Notes: generated by a model not told the origin, from the sequence alone. Counted from the first letter of the stretch, positions 18,205 to 26,729 are shown. The stretch: 64,000 bases of DNA from Janibacter limosus (GCF_004295485.1 NZ_CP036164.1:62001-126000); one strand, 5' to 3'. A program made the numbers and translations.

Positions 18205-18833
18205 CCGACCCCAACCAGCCGATCGACCCCGAGGTGAGCGCGGACGCCGCGCAGCCCGAGGGCGAGGAGCAGGTCGTCGACGCCGAGGTGGTCTCGGGCG
18301 AGCAGCCCGAGGCCACCCCGGCCGGGGGCGAAGGGAGCGATGCTCCCGTCGCCGAGGAGGTCACCGCAGAGGCGGAGGCCCACCCCGACACGGCCCGCGC
18401 CGACCAGCTCCAGGACGACTACCTGCGCCTGCAGGCCGAGTACGTCAACTACAAGCGCCGCGTCGACCGGGACCTCCCGGTGCACAAGACGCGGGCCGCC
18501 CACGACGTGCTCGAGGCGCTCCTGCCGGTGCTCGACGAGATCCACCTCGCCGAGCAGCACGGGGACCTGCCTGAGGGCAGCCCCTTCCGCGCGATCGCCG
18601 ACAAGCTCGAGCTGACCCTGGGCAAGCACGGTCTGGAGCGCGTCGGCGTCAAGGGCGAGGTCTTCGACCCCAACGTCCACGAGGCGCTCATGCACATCGA
18701 GTGGGACGCCTCCGACGCCGAGCTCCCGAGCGACGCGACGGCCACCACGGTCGTCACGGTGCTCCAGCCCGGCTACCGGGCCGGCGAGCGCGTCCTGCGG
18801 GCCGCCCGCGTGGCCGTCGCCGACCCGCAGTAA
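18201..18833 (+). CDS. grpE: DnaK nucleotide exchange factor GrpE
   Basis: GrpE (210 residues) releases ADP from DnaK. The first 65 residues are acidic and low-complexity. The long dimer helix begins near [25 protein letters not shown], and the C-terminal beta domain contains the conserved [13 protein letters not shown] and [24 protein letters not shown]. Translation starts at GTG 18201, which overlaps the dnaK stop, so the two are coupled. Confidence 0.98.
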
Positions 18834-18860
18834 CGCAGCAGATCCGAGAGGAGGAGAGAC

Positions 18861-19886
18861 ATGGCCAGTCAGGACTGGTTGGACAAGGACTTCTACGCCG
18901 TGCTCGGCGTCAGCAAGGACGCCGACGAGGGCGAGATCAAGAAGGCCTACCGCAAGCTCGCCAAGCAGTACCACCCCGACCGCAACGAAGGGGACGCCGC
19001 GGCCGAGCGGAAGTTCAAGGACGTCGGTGAGGCGCAGGCCGTGCTCTCCGACCCGGAGCAGCGTCGTGAGTACGACGCGATCCGCTCGATGGCCGGCGGC
19101 GGTGCCCGATTCACCGCCGGCGGCCAGGGCGGGGGCGCGGGCTTCGAGGACATCTTCTCCGCCTTCGGCGGGGGAGGGGGCGGCTCCCGGGTGCGCTACG
19201 GCGCCGGTGGCGGTTCCCCCTTCGCTGGGGGTGGGGGCGGTGAGCCCGACCTCGAGGACATCCTGTCGATGTTTGGTGGGGGTGGCGGCGCTGCCGGCTT
19301 CGGCGGGCAGGGCGCCGGCTTCCGCGCGCCGCGCGGCCCGGTCAAGGGCCAGGACCTCACGGCGAAGACCGAGCTGTCCTTCCGCGACGCGGTCGAGGGA
19401 CGCACCATCTCGCTGAGCGTCAACGGCGAGAAGGTCAACGCCAAGGTCCCCGCCGGCGTCAAGGACGGGCAGAAGATCCGCCTGCGCGGCAAGGGCGCCC
19501 ACGGTGACAACGGTGCTGATCGCGGCGACCTGATCCTCACCGTGTCCGTCGGCAAGCACTCGGTCTACGGGCGGGACGGGGTCAACCTGACGATCGACCT
19601 GCCGGTGACCTTCGCCGAGGCCGCTTTGGGTGCCACCGTGGCCGTGCCGACCCTCGACGGGTCGCAGGTCAAGGTGCGCATCGCGCCGGGCACCCCGAGT
19701 GGTCGCGTCCTGCGGCTCAAGGGGCGCGGCATCGCGACCAAGAGCGCCACGGGCGACCTGCTCGCCAAGGTGCAGATCGTCGTGCCGACCGAGCTCAGCG
19801 ACGCCGAGCGCGAGGCCGTCGAGGTGCTGCGTGACGCGCGCACCGACGACCCGCGGGCGACGTTGACCTCCGACGCGACCGCCTGA
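18861..19886 (+). CDS. dnaJ: J-domain co-chaperone without zinc finger (DnaJ/CbpA type)
   Basis: This 341-residue protein has a J domain (residues about 9-75) with HPD in YHPDRN. A long Gly/Phe-rich linker (about 78-160) follows, with several runs of five or more glycines, and then two beta-barrel substrate domains (KGQDLTAKTELSFRDAVEG... to KVQIVVPTELSD). There are no CxxCxGxG zinc motifs, so it is a class II J protein. This is usual for the operon-linked DnaJ1 of actinobacteria. It stimulates DnaK ATPase and delivers substrates. The ATG follows GAGGAGAG. Confidence 0.95.
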   Translation: MASQDWLDKDFYAVLGVSKDADEGEIKKAYRKLAKQYHPDRNEGDAAAERKFKDVGEAQAVLSDPEQRREYDAIRSMAGGGARFTAGGQGGGAGFEDIFSAFGGGGGGSRVRYGAGGGSPFAGGGGGEPDLEDILSMFGGGGGAAGFGGQGAGFRAPRGPVKGQDLTAKTELSFRDAVEGRTISLSVNGEKVNAKVPAGVKDGQKIRLRGKGAHGDNGADRGDLILTVSVGKHSVYGRDGVNLTIDLPVTFAEAALGATVAVPTLDGSQVKVRIAPGTPSGRVLRLKGRGIATKSATGDLLAKVQIVVPTELSDAEREAVEVLRDARTDDPRATLTSDATA

Positions 19887-19932
19887 CCCGCGGCAGACTC
19901 GACGACACCGATGACGAAGGAAGGTGGGCACG

Positions 19933-20388
19933 ATGGCACGGATCTCCGGACTGAGCGGTGACGACCACACGCCCGTCTTCGTCATCTCCGTCGCCGCCGA
20001 CCTCGCGGGGATGCACGCGCAGACCCTGCGTCAGTACGACCGCATCGGTCTCGTGACGCCCTCGCGCACCCGGGGCGGAGGCCGGCGCTACAGCGCCGCT
20101 GACGTCACCCGGCTGCGCGAGGTGCAGCGGCTCTCCCAGGAGGAGGGCGTCTCGCTCGGGGCGATCTCGCGGATCTTCGCGCTCGAGACGCAGGTCGAGG
20201 CGCTGCGCGCCCGCGTGGCCGAGCTGGACGACGAGCTCGACACCGCGCGCGAGGCCCTCGGGCAGGGGCGGCGGTTCTTCGCCGTCGGGTCGCAGGGCGA
20301 CATCGTCGCGCTGCGCCACGGCCAGCGACCGCGCCCTCGCACCGGCGGGCAGGCGCTCGTCGTGTGGGAGCCACGCAGCCGGGGCTGA
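19933..20388 (+). CDS. hspR: MerR-family heat-shock repressor HspR
   Basis: HspR (151 residues) has a MerR-type winged helix-turn-helix at about 15-60 (FVISVAADLAGMHAQTLRQYDRIGLV and GGGRRYSAADVTRLREVQ) and a coiled coil (ALETQVEALRARVAELDDEL). The C terminus is basic. In actinobacteria HspR binds HAIR sites with DnaK as co-repressor, closing a feedback loop. The HAIR sites here stand before this operon and clpB. ATG 19933 has AAGGAAGG upstream; the GTG three codons earlier overlaps that ribosome site. Confidence 0.96.
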   Translation: MARISGLSGDDHTPVFVISVAADLAGMHAQTLRQYDRIGLVTPSRTRGGGRRYSAADVTRLREVQRLSQEEGVSLGAISRIFALETQVEALRARVAELDDELDTAREALGQGRRFFAVGSQGDIVALRHGQRPRPRTGGQALVVWEPRSRG

Positions 20389-20400
20389 CCCCTTCGCACC

Positions 20401-20440
20401 GTCAAGCGTGCTTTACTCATCCTTGTAAAGCAGACTTGAC
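20401..20440. promoter_or_regulatory. Long inverted-repeat operator before the membrane protein/Xre pair
   Basis: TGCTTTAC (20409-20416) and GTAAAGCA (20425-20432) form perfect 8-base arms around 8 bases. The symmetry continues outward to GTCAAG (20401-20406) and CTTGAC (20435-20440), giving 16-base arms with two mismatches. It is low in GC compared with its surroundings and lies just before the ATG at 20454. It is a likely operator for the Xre-type regulator encoded two genes on. Confidence 0.65.
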
Positions 20441-20453
20441 CACAGGGGGGCTC

Positions 20454-20882
20454 ATGACCACGACAACTCGACCCACGGCACCGTCGGCGGCGTACGCCAA
20501 GGCAGGGCTGGCCGCGCTCTCTGTCTCTCTCGCGGCCGGGGCTGTGGCCGGCTGGGTGCGCAGCGACGAGTTCTGGCTCGTGGCAGTCGTCTTCGCCGTC
20601 TGCACGCTGGGCCCGGCCGTTGCCCTGGGGTGGCTGGTCTTCGTCGCGGGGCACACCGTGCAGCCGGACCCGCACGTGGAGGACAGCGTCGAGGCCCGTT
20701 GGGTGGAGCGGGCCTGCGCGGGAGCCTTCGTCGACCTCGTCATCGCCGCCGGGGTGGCGCTGACGCTGACCTCCGTCCTGGACCTCGACGTGCCGGGTGG
20801 GCTGGTCCTGCTGGCGGTCGTCGCCGGCGCGGGCCTCGACTCGGTACTGCGCTACGCCGTCATCTCCCGCCGCGAGTCCTGA
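20454..20882 (+). CDS. Small membrane protein of unknown function
   Basis: The 142-residue protein has four hydrophobic segments (about residues 16-35, 42-65, 90-110, 112-130) and a positively charged last tail (RYAVISRRES). A strong AGGGGGG site precedes the ATG. I recognise no named family with confidence; its size and pairing recall DUF2178-type membrane proteins that travel with a small Xre regulator. Its stop overlaps the regulator's start (TGATG), so the two genes form one unit behind the long operator. Confidence 0.75.
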   Translation: MTTTTRPTAPSAAYAKAGLAALSVSLAAGAVAGWVRSDEFWLVAVVFAVCTLGPAVALGWLVFVAGHTVQPDPHVEDSVEARWVERACAGAFVDLVIAAGVALTLTSVLDLDVPGGLVLLAVVAGAGLDSVLRYAVISRRES

Positions 20883-21082
20883 TGGACAACGACCTCGCGG
20901 ACCGCCGCGCGCAGCTCGGGTGGTCGCAGGCGCGACTGGCCGAGGCGCTGGGCGTCTCGCGGCAGACGGTGATCTCCATCGAGCGCGGCCGCTTCGACCC
21001 GAGCCTGCCGCTCGCCTTCCGTATCGCGACGACCTTCGGCTGCACGATCGAGGAGATCTTCCGGCCGGATCTCGCCGACTGA
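20882..21082 (+). CDS. Short Xre-family DNA-binding protein
   Basis: This 66-residue protein is almost only a helix-turn-helix domain. LGWSQARLAEALGVSRQTVISIERGRFDPSL is the Xre core, and the tail CTIEEIFRPDLAD is typical of the small YozG-like group. It probably represses its own operon by binding the inverted repeat at 20401-20440. The start codon overlaps the stop of the membrane protein gene. Confidence 0.88.
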   Translation: MDNDLADRRAQLGWSQARLAEALGVSRQTVISIERGRFDPSLPLAFRIATTFGCTIEEIFRPDLAD

Positions 21083-21115
21083 GGCCGGACGAGAGATCAG
21101 GTGCTGCTCCGACGC

Positions 21116-21203
21116 CTCCGGCCGTGACTCATGTGGTGAATCGACACCTCGTGGCGAGAGACCCGGTCCCCGCGGTGATTCACCGTGCGAGTCACGGCCG
21201 GAG
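21116..21203. repeat. Long inverted repeat between converging genes
   Basis: Two 27-base arms (21116-21142 and 21177-21203) match with three mismatches around a 34-base loop. The arms share CTCCGGCCGTGACTC at their outer end. The element lies between the Xre gene and the converging SGNH hydrolase gene. It could act as a bidirectional terminator or be a small mobile or REP-like element. There is no T-tract. Confidence 0.65.
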
Positions 21204-21242
21204 CGCCGGCCGAGGGCACTGTGCCGCCCGGGCAGGCGGGAC

Positions 21243-22082
21243 TCACAGCCGCTCGAGCACCTCGCCCCACTCGCGTAGGCGCCGCTCGATCGCAGCCTGC
21301 TCGGCCGCCAGGCGCTTCATGCCGTCGGCCGGGTGGATCGGCTCGGGCCACTTGGGTCGCGTGGTGTCACCCTCGTAGGCGCCGCGCAGCCGCCTGCGCA
21401 CCAGCGGGATCACCTCGTCGCGGACGAACTCCGCCTCGCCCCGCATCGCGTGCCGCCATCCGAGCCGGTCGGGGGGCACGAGGTCGCTCAGCTTGAGGGT
21501 GTGCGGCACCCCGAGCGTCTGGGCCACCTGGGCAGCCATCCGCTTGTGGCCGGGTCGGGACAGGTGGATCCGGTCGAGTGCCCACAGGCCCCTGTCGTCG
21601 AACTCGCGCATCGCGTCGTGGTCGACGAGGGTCACGTCGTGCGTCGCGGCGAGATCGCGGATGGCTGCGTTGAAGGCGTCGACCCGGCGGACCAGCGGCT
21701 TGAGCAGCCCGCTCGCCCGCGGCACGAAGGTCGTGAAGGCGATGACCTCGGCGCCGGACCCGACGAGCCGCAGCAGAGCCTGCTCGTAGCGGTCGGCGAT
21801 GCCGTCGACATCGGCGCGCAGGGCGAGCAGGTCGTTGCCACCGGCGCAGAAGGAGATGTGCGTCGGGTCCAGCGCGAGGGCAGGCTCCAGCTGGTCGGCG
21901 ACGACCTGGTCGAGGAACTTGCTGCGGATGGCGAGGTTGGCATAGCGCCACGTCGGGTCCGCGCGTCCGAGCTGCCGGGCCAGCCGGTCGGCCCACCCGC
22001 GGACCTGGTTGGGGTAGTGGAGGTGTGGGTCGCCCACACCCTCGGTGAAGGAGTCGCCGACCGCGACGAAGAGCCTGCTCAT
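21243..22082 (-). CDS. SGNH/GDSL-family hydrolase
   Basis: The 279-residue protein begins MSRLFVAVGDSFTEGVGD, which contains the GDS nucleophile motif with Ser near residue 11. It has the oxyanion block SFCAGGNDLLALR (GxND) and the catalytic Asp-His block LWALDRIHLSRPGHKRMA. It has no signal peptide, so it is a cytoplasmic esterase or lipase-like enzyme of unknown substrate. The C-terminal 60 residues (RRRLRGAYEGDTTRPKWPE...) are charged and less conserved. Confidence 0.9.
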   Translation of the reverse strand: MSRLFVAVGDSFTEGVGDPHLHYPNQVRGWADRLARQLGRADPTWRYANLAIRSKFLDQVVADQLEPALALDPTHISFCAGGNDLLALRADVDGIADRYEQALLRLVGSGAEVIAFTTFVPRASGLLKPLVRRVDAFNAAIRDLAATHDVTLVDHDAMREFDDRGLWALDRIHLSRPGHKRMAAQVAQTLGVPHTLKLSDLVPPDRLGWRHAMRGEAEFVRDEVIPLVRRRLRGAYEGDTTRPKWPEPIHPADGMKRLAAEQAAIERRLREWGEVLERL

Positions 22083-22222
22083 GTCGTCGTCATGCTCGCC
22101 CGGTGCCGGGGGCGGATCAAGGGGCGCGGCGCTCCCTTCGCCATCTCGCCGTCGAGTGTTCACCCGCCGGACGAAGGGAGGAGCCCGTGGCGGTTGTCGG
22201 ACGGCGCTGGCAGGCTGTGGCC

Positions 22223-22789
22223 ATGCCCCTCCCTCGTGATGCCGCGTCCGTCTTCGACCGCAAGAACACCCCGCTCATGCGTCTGATCGACGTGACCGAC
22301 CCTCGCTCGCTCGAGGGCTCCAGCCCGTGCGAGGGCTGGTCGGGCCTCGACGTCGTCCAGCACCTCATCGACACCCAGCGCGACTTCCTGCTCAAGGCCG
22401 GCGCCGACCTGCCCGATCCGGCGCCGACCGTCGCGGCCCTCGGCCCGGCCACCGCGTGGCGGACCCACGCCGAGGCGGTCGCCCGGCAGCTCGCCGACGA
22501 CACCCTGGCGGAGCGCGCCTACGGGACGCCCTTCGGGACGTCGACGGTGGGGGCGGCCTTCGACCAGTTCTTCGGCTTCGACCTGATCGTGCACCGGTGG
22601 GACATCGGCCAGGCCGCGGGCGTCCCGGTGGACTTCTCCGAGCGCGAGCTCGAGCAGGTCGAGACGGCGATCGCCGGCTTCGGCGAGCACATCCGTGGGG
22701 AGGGAGTGTGCGGGCCGGCCGTCGAGGTGGGCACCGACGCCTCCCGCCAGGACCAGGCGCTCGCGCTCACCGGCCGCGACCCCCGCTGA
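22223..22789 (+). CDS. Mycothiol-dependent maleylpyruvate isomerase-like (DinB fold) protein
   Basis: This 188-residue protein begins LPRDAASVFDRKNTPLMRLID and contains SPCEGWSGLDVVQHLIDTQRDF, typical of the TIGR03086/MDMPI_N helical bundle, with metal-binding histidine HLIDTQ. FFGFDLIVHRWDIGQAAG provides the later HRWD motif. Members are putative mycothiol-dependent enzymes with unknown substrates. It is probably leaderless: CAGGCT stands six bases before the ATG. Its stop codon lies inside the first copy of a 30-bp direct repeat. Confidence 0.8.
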   Translation: MPLPRDAASVFDRKNTPLMRLIDVTDPRSLEGSSPCEGWSGLDVVQHLIDTQRDFLLKAGADLPDPAPTVAALGPATAWRTHAEAVARQLADDTLAERAYGTPFGTSTVGAAFDQFFGFDLIVHRWDIGQAAGVPVDFSERELEQVETAIAGFGEHIRGEGVCGPAVEVGTDASRQDQALALTGRDPR

Positions 22790-22845
22790 TCCCTGAGGAG
22801 GCCGCTCGGGTCGTCCTGATCCCTGAGGAGGCCGTTCGCGGCCGT
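22786..22845. repeat. Two copies of a 30-bp direct repeat
   Basis: CTGATCCCTGAGGAGGCCG occurs at 22786-22804 and again at 22816-22834, so the period is exactly 30 bases. The first copy contains the stop codon of the preceding gene. The unit is unlike the 31-bp family that follows it. Confidence 0.75.
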
Positions 22846-22878
22846 CTCGAGGGGTCAGCGCCCCGACCGGCGTGCGGC

Positions 22879-22935
22879 AATATGCGCATCTCCTTAAGGT
22901 CGTGCGGCAAGGACGCGCATCTCCTTAAGGTCGTG
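22879..22935. repeat. Two units of the 31-bp CCTTAAGG repeat family
   Basis: CCTTAAGG occurs at 22892 and 22923, 31 bases apart, each within GCGCATCTCCTTAAGGTCGT. The same family is found at 38679-38786 and 44568-44675. This cluster lies just downstream of the leftward aminotransferase gene's stop. Confidence 0.85.
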
Positions 22936-22943
22936 CGGTCAGG

Positions 22944-24149
22944 TCAGCGCCCCAGGAAGTCCGTGAGCCCCCCGAGCAACCGGTCCACGTCGCTGTCGTC
23001 GGTGTAGGGCGCGGCGCCGACCCGCATCCCGAGGTCGACGCCGGGCGCGAGCGCGCGGAAGGTCTCGTGCGCGTAGAAGGTCCCGGCCGGCGCGAGCACG
23101 TCGCGCTCGGCGAGGAAGGCCGCGGCCTCGCGAGCATCCCGATCGGCGAAGGTGAAGAAGAGCGTGGGCGTGCGCTGCTGCGCGCGTGAGTGCACGGTGA
23201 CCTGGTCGCCGAGCTCGGCCAGGCCGGCTTCGATCCGCTGACGCAGGGCGTGCTCGTGCTCGTGGACGAGCGCGTGCGCCACGGCCAGCCGCTCACGGCG
23301 CGTGCCGTCGCCCGGGGCCAGCGACGCGATGACGTCGACCGCCGCAGTCGCGCCGGCCATGATCTCGTAGGGCAGCGTCCCGAGCTCGAAGCGCTCCGGG
23401 ACCACATCGGTCGAGGGCAGGAGCTTGTCCGGGCGCAGGGTCTCCAGCAGGGCGGGGTCGGCGGCCAGGGCAGCGCAGTGCGGGCCGAAGAACTTGTAGG
23501 GCGAGCACACGAAGAGGTCGGCGCCCATCGCGGTCACGTCGATGTGCGAGTGCGCGGTGAGGTGGACCCCGTCGACGTGGACCAGCGCGCCGACGGCGTG
23601 CGCCCGCGCGGCGATCCGGGCGACGGGTGGCATCGTCCCGAGCAGGTTGGACGCTCCGGTCACCGCGACCAGGCGGGTGCGCTCGCCCACGACGTCGTCG
23701 AGGTCGCGCAGGTCCAGCTCGGCGGTGGTCGGGTCGAGGCGCAACCACCGCACGGTGGCGCCGACGGACTCCGCCGCCTGCACCCAGGGCCGGACGTTGC
23801 AGTCGTGGTCGAGCTCGGTGACGACGACCTCGTCACCGGGTCCCCACCCCTTCGCCAAGGCTCGGGAGATGTCGTACGTGAGCTGGGTGGCGCTGCGGCC
23901 GTAGACGATCCCGCCCGGATGGGCGCCGAGCAGGTCGGCGATCGCCGAGCGAAAGCTGGCCACCGTGCTCTCGGCGTTGCGGTCGCTGGCCACGGACGTG
24001 CCGCGGTTGGACAGCGGCCCGGTGAGGGTGGCCGCGATCGCCGACCCGACCTCGGTCGGGGTCTGGGTGCCGCCCGGCCCGTCGAAGTGGGCGATGCCGG
24101 AGGTCAACGAGGGGAAGCGGGCGCGGAGCGCGGCGACGTCGAGGGACAT
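22944..24149 (-). CDS. Class V aminotransferase, cysteine-desulfurase-like
   Basis: The 401-residue PLP enzyme resembles the TIGR01976 cysteine desulfurase-like group. It starts LRARFPSLTSGIAHFDGPGGTQTP, has the SATQLTYDISRAL entry and the conserved HVDGVHL aspartate motif, and the PLP lysine is in CSPYKFFGPH. These proteins are related to SufS/NifS, but their true substrate is usually not known, and no scaffold protein gene is nearby. It is monocistronic, with repeats beyond its stop. Confidence 0.85.
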   Translation of the reverse strand: MSLDVAALRARFPSLTSGIAHFDGPGGTQTPTEVGSAIAATLTGPLSNRGTSVASDRNAESTVASFRSAIADLLGAHPGGIVYGRSATQLTYDISRALAKGWGPGDEVVVTELDHDCNVRPWVQAAESVGATVRWLRLDPTTAELDLRDLDDVVGERTRLVAVTGASNLLGTMPPVARIAARAHAVGALVHVDGVHLTAHSHIDVTAMGADLFVCSPYKFFGPHCAALAADPALLETLRPDKLLPSTDVVPERFELGTLPYEIMAGATAAVDVIASLAPGDGTRRERLAVAHALVHEHEHALRQRIEAGLAELGDQVTVHSRAQQRTPTLFFTFADRDAREAAAFLAERDVLAPAGTFYAHETFRALAPGVDLGMRVGAAPYTDDSDVDRLLGGLTDFLGR

Positions 24150-24198
24150 GGGTCGATCATGCCGGTCGCCACCACCGCGCGGGAGGCGGCGCTCCGCG

Positions 24199-24663
24199 TC
24201 AGCCGCTCACGGCGGCCGCGAGCCGACCGAGGGTGTCCTCGAGCTGGTCCTGCGTGACGAGGGGGAAGCCGACCTTGTCGAGCAGGGCCTGGTCGGTGAC
24301 ACCGCTCCAGTCGTAGGTGTGGGTGACGAGGGTGCTGTCGGGTCCCTGTGGCTCCAGCTCCCACAGCCACTCCCACCCGGGCGGCTCCGTGCCGGCAGGC
24401 GCGGTCTTCCACCCGACCATCTTGTTGGGGTCGAAGGCCGTGACGTGGTTGTCCGTCTGGTACTCGCCACCCATGTGCTCTCCGGTCATGTTCATCATGA
24501 AGACGTCGCCGACCGCCTGGATGCGGTCGCTCTTCTCGTCCGACCGGACGAAGCCGGACCCGTCGAGCTCTGCGTGCCGCTCGGGGTTGGTGAGCATCTC
24601 GAAGACGTCCTTGGCGGGCGCGTCGATGGTGCGCTGGACAGTGATCTTTCGTTCCTGTGCCAT
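24199..24663 (-). CDS. SRPBCC (START-like) family protein
   Basis: The 154-residue protein begins ITVQRTIDAPAKDVFEMLTNPERHAELDGSG, the hallmark of polyketide-cyclase/SRPBCC folds that bind hydrophobic ligands. The C-terminal helix (TQDQLEDTLGRLAAAVSG) is also typical. The ligand is unknown. The gene is divergent from the small RraB-like gene, with 62 bases between the two start codons. Confidence 0.85.
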   Translation of the reverse strand: MAQERKITVQRTIDAPAKDVFEMLTNPERHAELDGSGFVRSDEKSDRIQAVGDVFMMNMTGEHMGGEYQTDNHVTAFDPNKMVGWKTAPAGTEPPGWEWLWELEPQGPDSTLVTHTYDWSGVTDQALLDKVGFPLVTQDQLEDTLGRLAAAVSG

Positions 24664-24725
24664 GTCTTCGACGACACCACGCCGCACGACCGGCGTCAAC
24701 CCGGGCGTCGTGGCAGGCTGGTGAC

Positions 24726-24998
24726 ATGACCGAGCACCTGATGGTCTTCCCCGACCATGACGATGCCGACCGCATCGCCGACGACCTGCGCGACGAGGGC
24801 TTCACCGAGGTGAGGGTCGTGCGCGAGGCACTGGCGGGCGAGGACGACGGCGAGGACCACGAGTGGGCCGTCCACGTGCGCGAGGACATGGTCGCCGACG
24901 AGTCGGGAGCCGTCGAGTCAGGCCTGCGCGAGCGCTTCCAGGCCCTCGCCGAGGAGCACGACGGCTGGTACGACCCGGACCCGACTGCCCGCGGCTGA
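24726..24998 (+). CDS. RraB-domain (RNase E inhibitor-like) protein
   Basis: A 90-residue acidic protein has the RraB pattern: MVFPDHDDADRIADDLRDEGF, then a strand (EWAVHVREDMVADE) and the conserved end LRERFQALAEEHDGWYDPD. In E. coli RraB binds and inhibits RNase E; whether actinobacterial members act on RNase E/G is unproven. It appears leaderless, with CAGGCT at 24714-24719 six bases before the ATG. It stands alone, between divergent and codirectional genes. Confidence 0.75.
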   Translation: MTEHLMVFPDHDDADRIADDLRDEGFTEVRVVREALAGEDDGEDHEWAVHVREDMVADESGAVESGLRERFQALAEEHDGWYDPDPTARG

Positions 24999-25130
24999 GC
25001 AGTCCGAGGCGACGCTGCCTCCCTTCGGCAGTTTGCAGTCAGGGGTCTCTTTTGTGTCACGATGTCGTGAACACCACCCACGGATGTCTGCGTCGTGTCC
25101 ACGGGTACCCGATATCGGAGGTTGGCACCC

Positions 25131-26627
25131 GTGGCCCAGAGCGAGACCCCCGAGAGTCCCCGTGGCCTCGGTGAGCGAGGAATCCTCGCCCGGCGCAAGT
25201 CGCGCCAGGCCAGACGCTTCTACTCCCTGACGGCCGCCAGCACGATCCTGCCGGGTCTGGGTCTCATCCCGAGCCGTCGCCGGACCGGCGTGGCGATCCT
25301 CTCCGGCTTCGCCCTCACGGTCCTCGTGGTGCTGGGTTACGCCCTGGCGAAGGGGGTGACCTCCTCGGTCATCAGCGTCGGTGTGAGCCGGCGAGCGCTG
25401 ATGATCCTCATCCCCGTCGTGATCATCGGGGCGATCATCTGGATCTGGGGCATCATCGCGACTGCGCGGGACAACCTGCCCGAGTCGGCGGTCGGACGCC
25501 CCAAGGTCGCGATGGTCGTCTTCGCCGCCTTGGCCGCGTTGCTGATCTTCGCGCCGGCAGCCCAGTCGGTCCGGTACGCCGTCATCCAACGCTCGCTGAT
25601 CGGCAGCGTCTTCGACCAGCTCCGCCCCGACGGGGCCACCGGCCCGGGTGAGGGCAACGACCCATGGGCCGGCACCGACCGGGTCAACATCATGCTCGTC
25701 GGCTCCGACGCCGGCGCGGACCGCGTGGGCATCCGACCGGACTCCCTCATGGTCGCCAGCATCAACACCCAGACCGGCGAGACGGTCCTCTTCGGGATCC
25801 CGCGCAACCTGCAGAACATCCCCTTCTCCAAGGACAACCCGCTGTCGCAGAAGTACCCCGACGGGTACAACTGCGGGGACCAGTGCCTCATGGAGTACGT
25901 CTGGACCCTGGGCCAGGACAACGCCGACCTCTTCCCGTCCGACGTCAACCCGGGGCTCGCCGCCACCAAGGACGCGGCCTCGCAGATCCTCGGCCTGCCC
26001 ATCGACTACACGACCGTCATCAACCTCGAGGGCTTCACCCAGCTCGTCGACGCGATGGGCGGGGTCACCGTCGACGTCAAGGAGCGGGTCTGCATCGGCT
26101 GCAAGATCGAGGGCGGGGTCGTCGTCGGCACCACCGGTTACATCGAGCCCGGTGTCCAGGAGCTCGACGGGTACCACGCCCTCTGGTACTCCCGCTCCCG
26201 CGCCGACTCCAGGGACGGTGACTTCTCCCGGATGCGTCGTCAGCGCTGCATGGTCGGGGCGCTGCTCAACCAGGTCAACCCGACCTCGATGCTCGTGCGC
26301 TACCCGGCGCTGGCCCGGACCCTCCAGGACAATGTCACCGTCGACATCCCGCAGCAGGACCTCAAGGCCTGGGCGGAGCTGGTCCAGCGGATCCAGAAGG
26401 GCGGCAGCATCAAGTCGCTGCCGCTGACCAACAAGAACATCAACGTCAACCGGCCGGACTACGCCAAGATCCACGCCATGGTCTTCGACGCGATCAACCC
26501 GCCCGAGCCGAAGCCGAGCAAGAGCTCGCCGACGTCGAAGAAGAGCACCTCCAGCACGACGACACCGCCCTCGACCTCGACCACGACGAAGGGCGACGAG
26601 CTGAGCGACATCACCTCCAGCTGCTGA
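25131..26627 (+). CDS. LytR-CpsA-Psr (LCP) family cell-wall ligase
   Basis: The 498-residue membrane protein has a short basic N terminus and three hydrophobic segments (about residues 55-80, 90-115, 125-150). The extracellular LCP domain (about 170-400) contains DRVNIMLVGSDAG, RPDSLMVASIN, FGIPRNLQN, YTTVINLEGFTQLVDAMGGV and RMRRQRCM. LCP enzymes attach secondary polymers such as arabinogalactan-like or teichoic polymers to peptidoglycan. The last 40 residues are a Pro/Ser/Thr/Lys-rich tail ending in Cys. I chose GTG 25131 because GGAGG stands ten bases before it; the GTG at 25095 has none. Confidence 0.93.
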   Translation: MAQSETPESPRGLGERGILARRKSRQARRFYSLTAASTILPGLGLIPSRRRTGVAILSGFALTVLVVLGYALAKGVTSSVISVGVSRRALMILIPVVIIGAIIWIWGIIATARDNLPESAVGRPKVAMVVFAALAALLIFAPAAQSVRYAVIQRSLIGSVFDQLRPDGATGPGEGNDPWAGTDRVNIMLVGSDAGADRVGIRPDSLMVASINTQTGETVLFGIPRNLQNIPFSKDNPLSQKYPDGYNCGDQCLMEYVWTLGQDNADLFPSDVNPGLAATKDAASQILGLPIDYTTVINLEGFTQLVDAMGGVTVDVKERVCIGCKIEGGVVVGTTGYIEPGVQELDGYHALWYSRSRADSRDGDFSRMRRQRCMVGALLNQVNPTSMLVRYPALARTLQDNVTVDIPQQDLKAWAELVQRIQKGGSIKSLPLTNKNINVNRPDYAKIHAMVFDAINPPEPKPSKSSPTSKKSTSSTTTPPSTSTTTKGDELSDITSSC

Positions 26628-26651
26628 CGCGGGCAGCGGGCACCACGACGA

Positions 26652-26682
26652 CCAGAGTTGAGCGGAATAGACTCAACTCTGG
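26652..26682. promoter_or_regulatory. HAIR operator (HspR site) upstream of clpB
   Basis: GTTGAGC-N7-ACTCAAC (26657-26677) is a HAIR. Pairing extends to CCAGA and TCTGG on the outside, giving a 31-base dyad. TAGACT inside it may be the -10. It lies 48 bases before the clpB ATG and ties clpB to the HspR regulon. Confidence 0.9.
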
Positions 26683-26729
26683 CGAGGTTGATCCAGACAG
26701 CGATCACCCGCCAGCCGTAGAGGAGAGTC

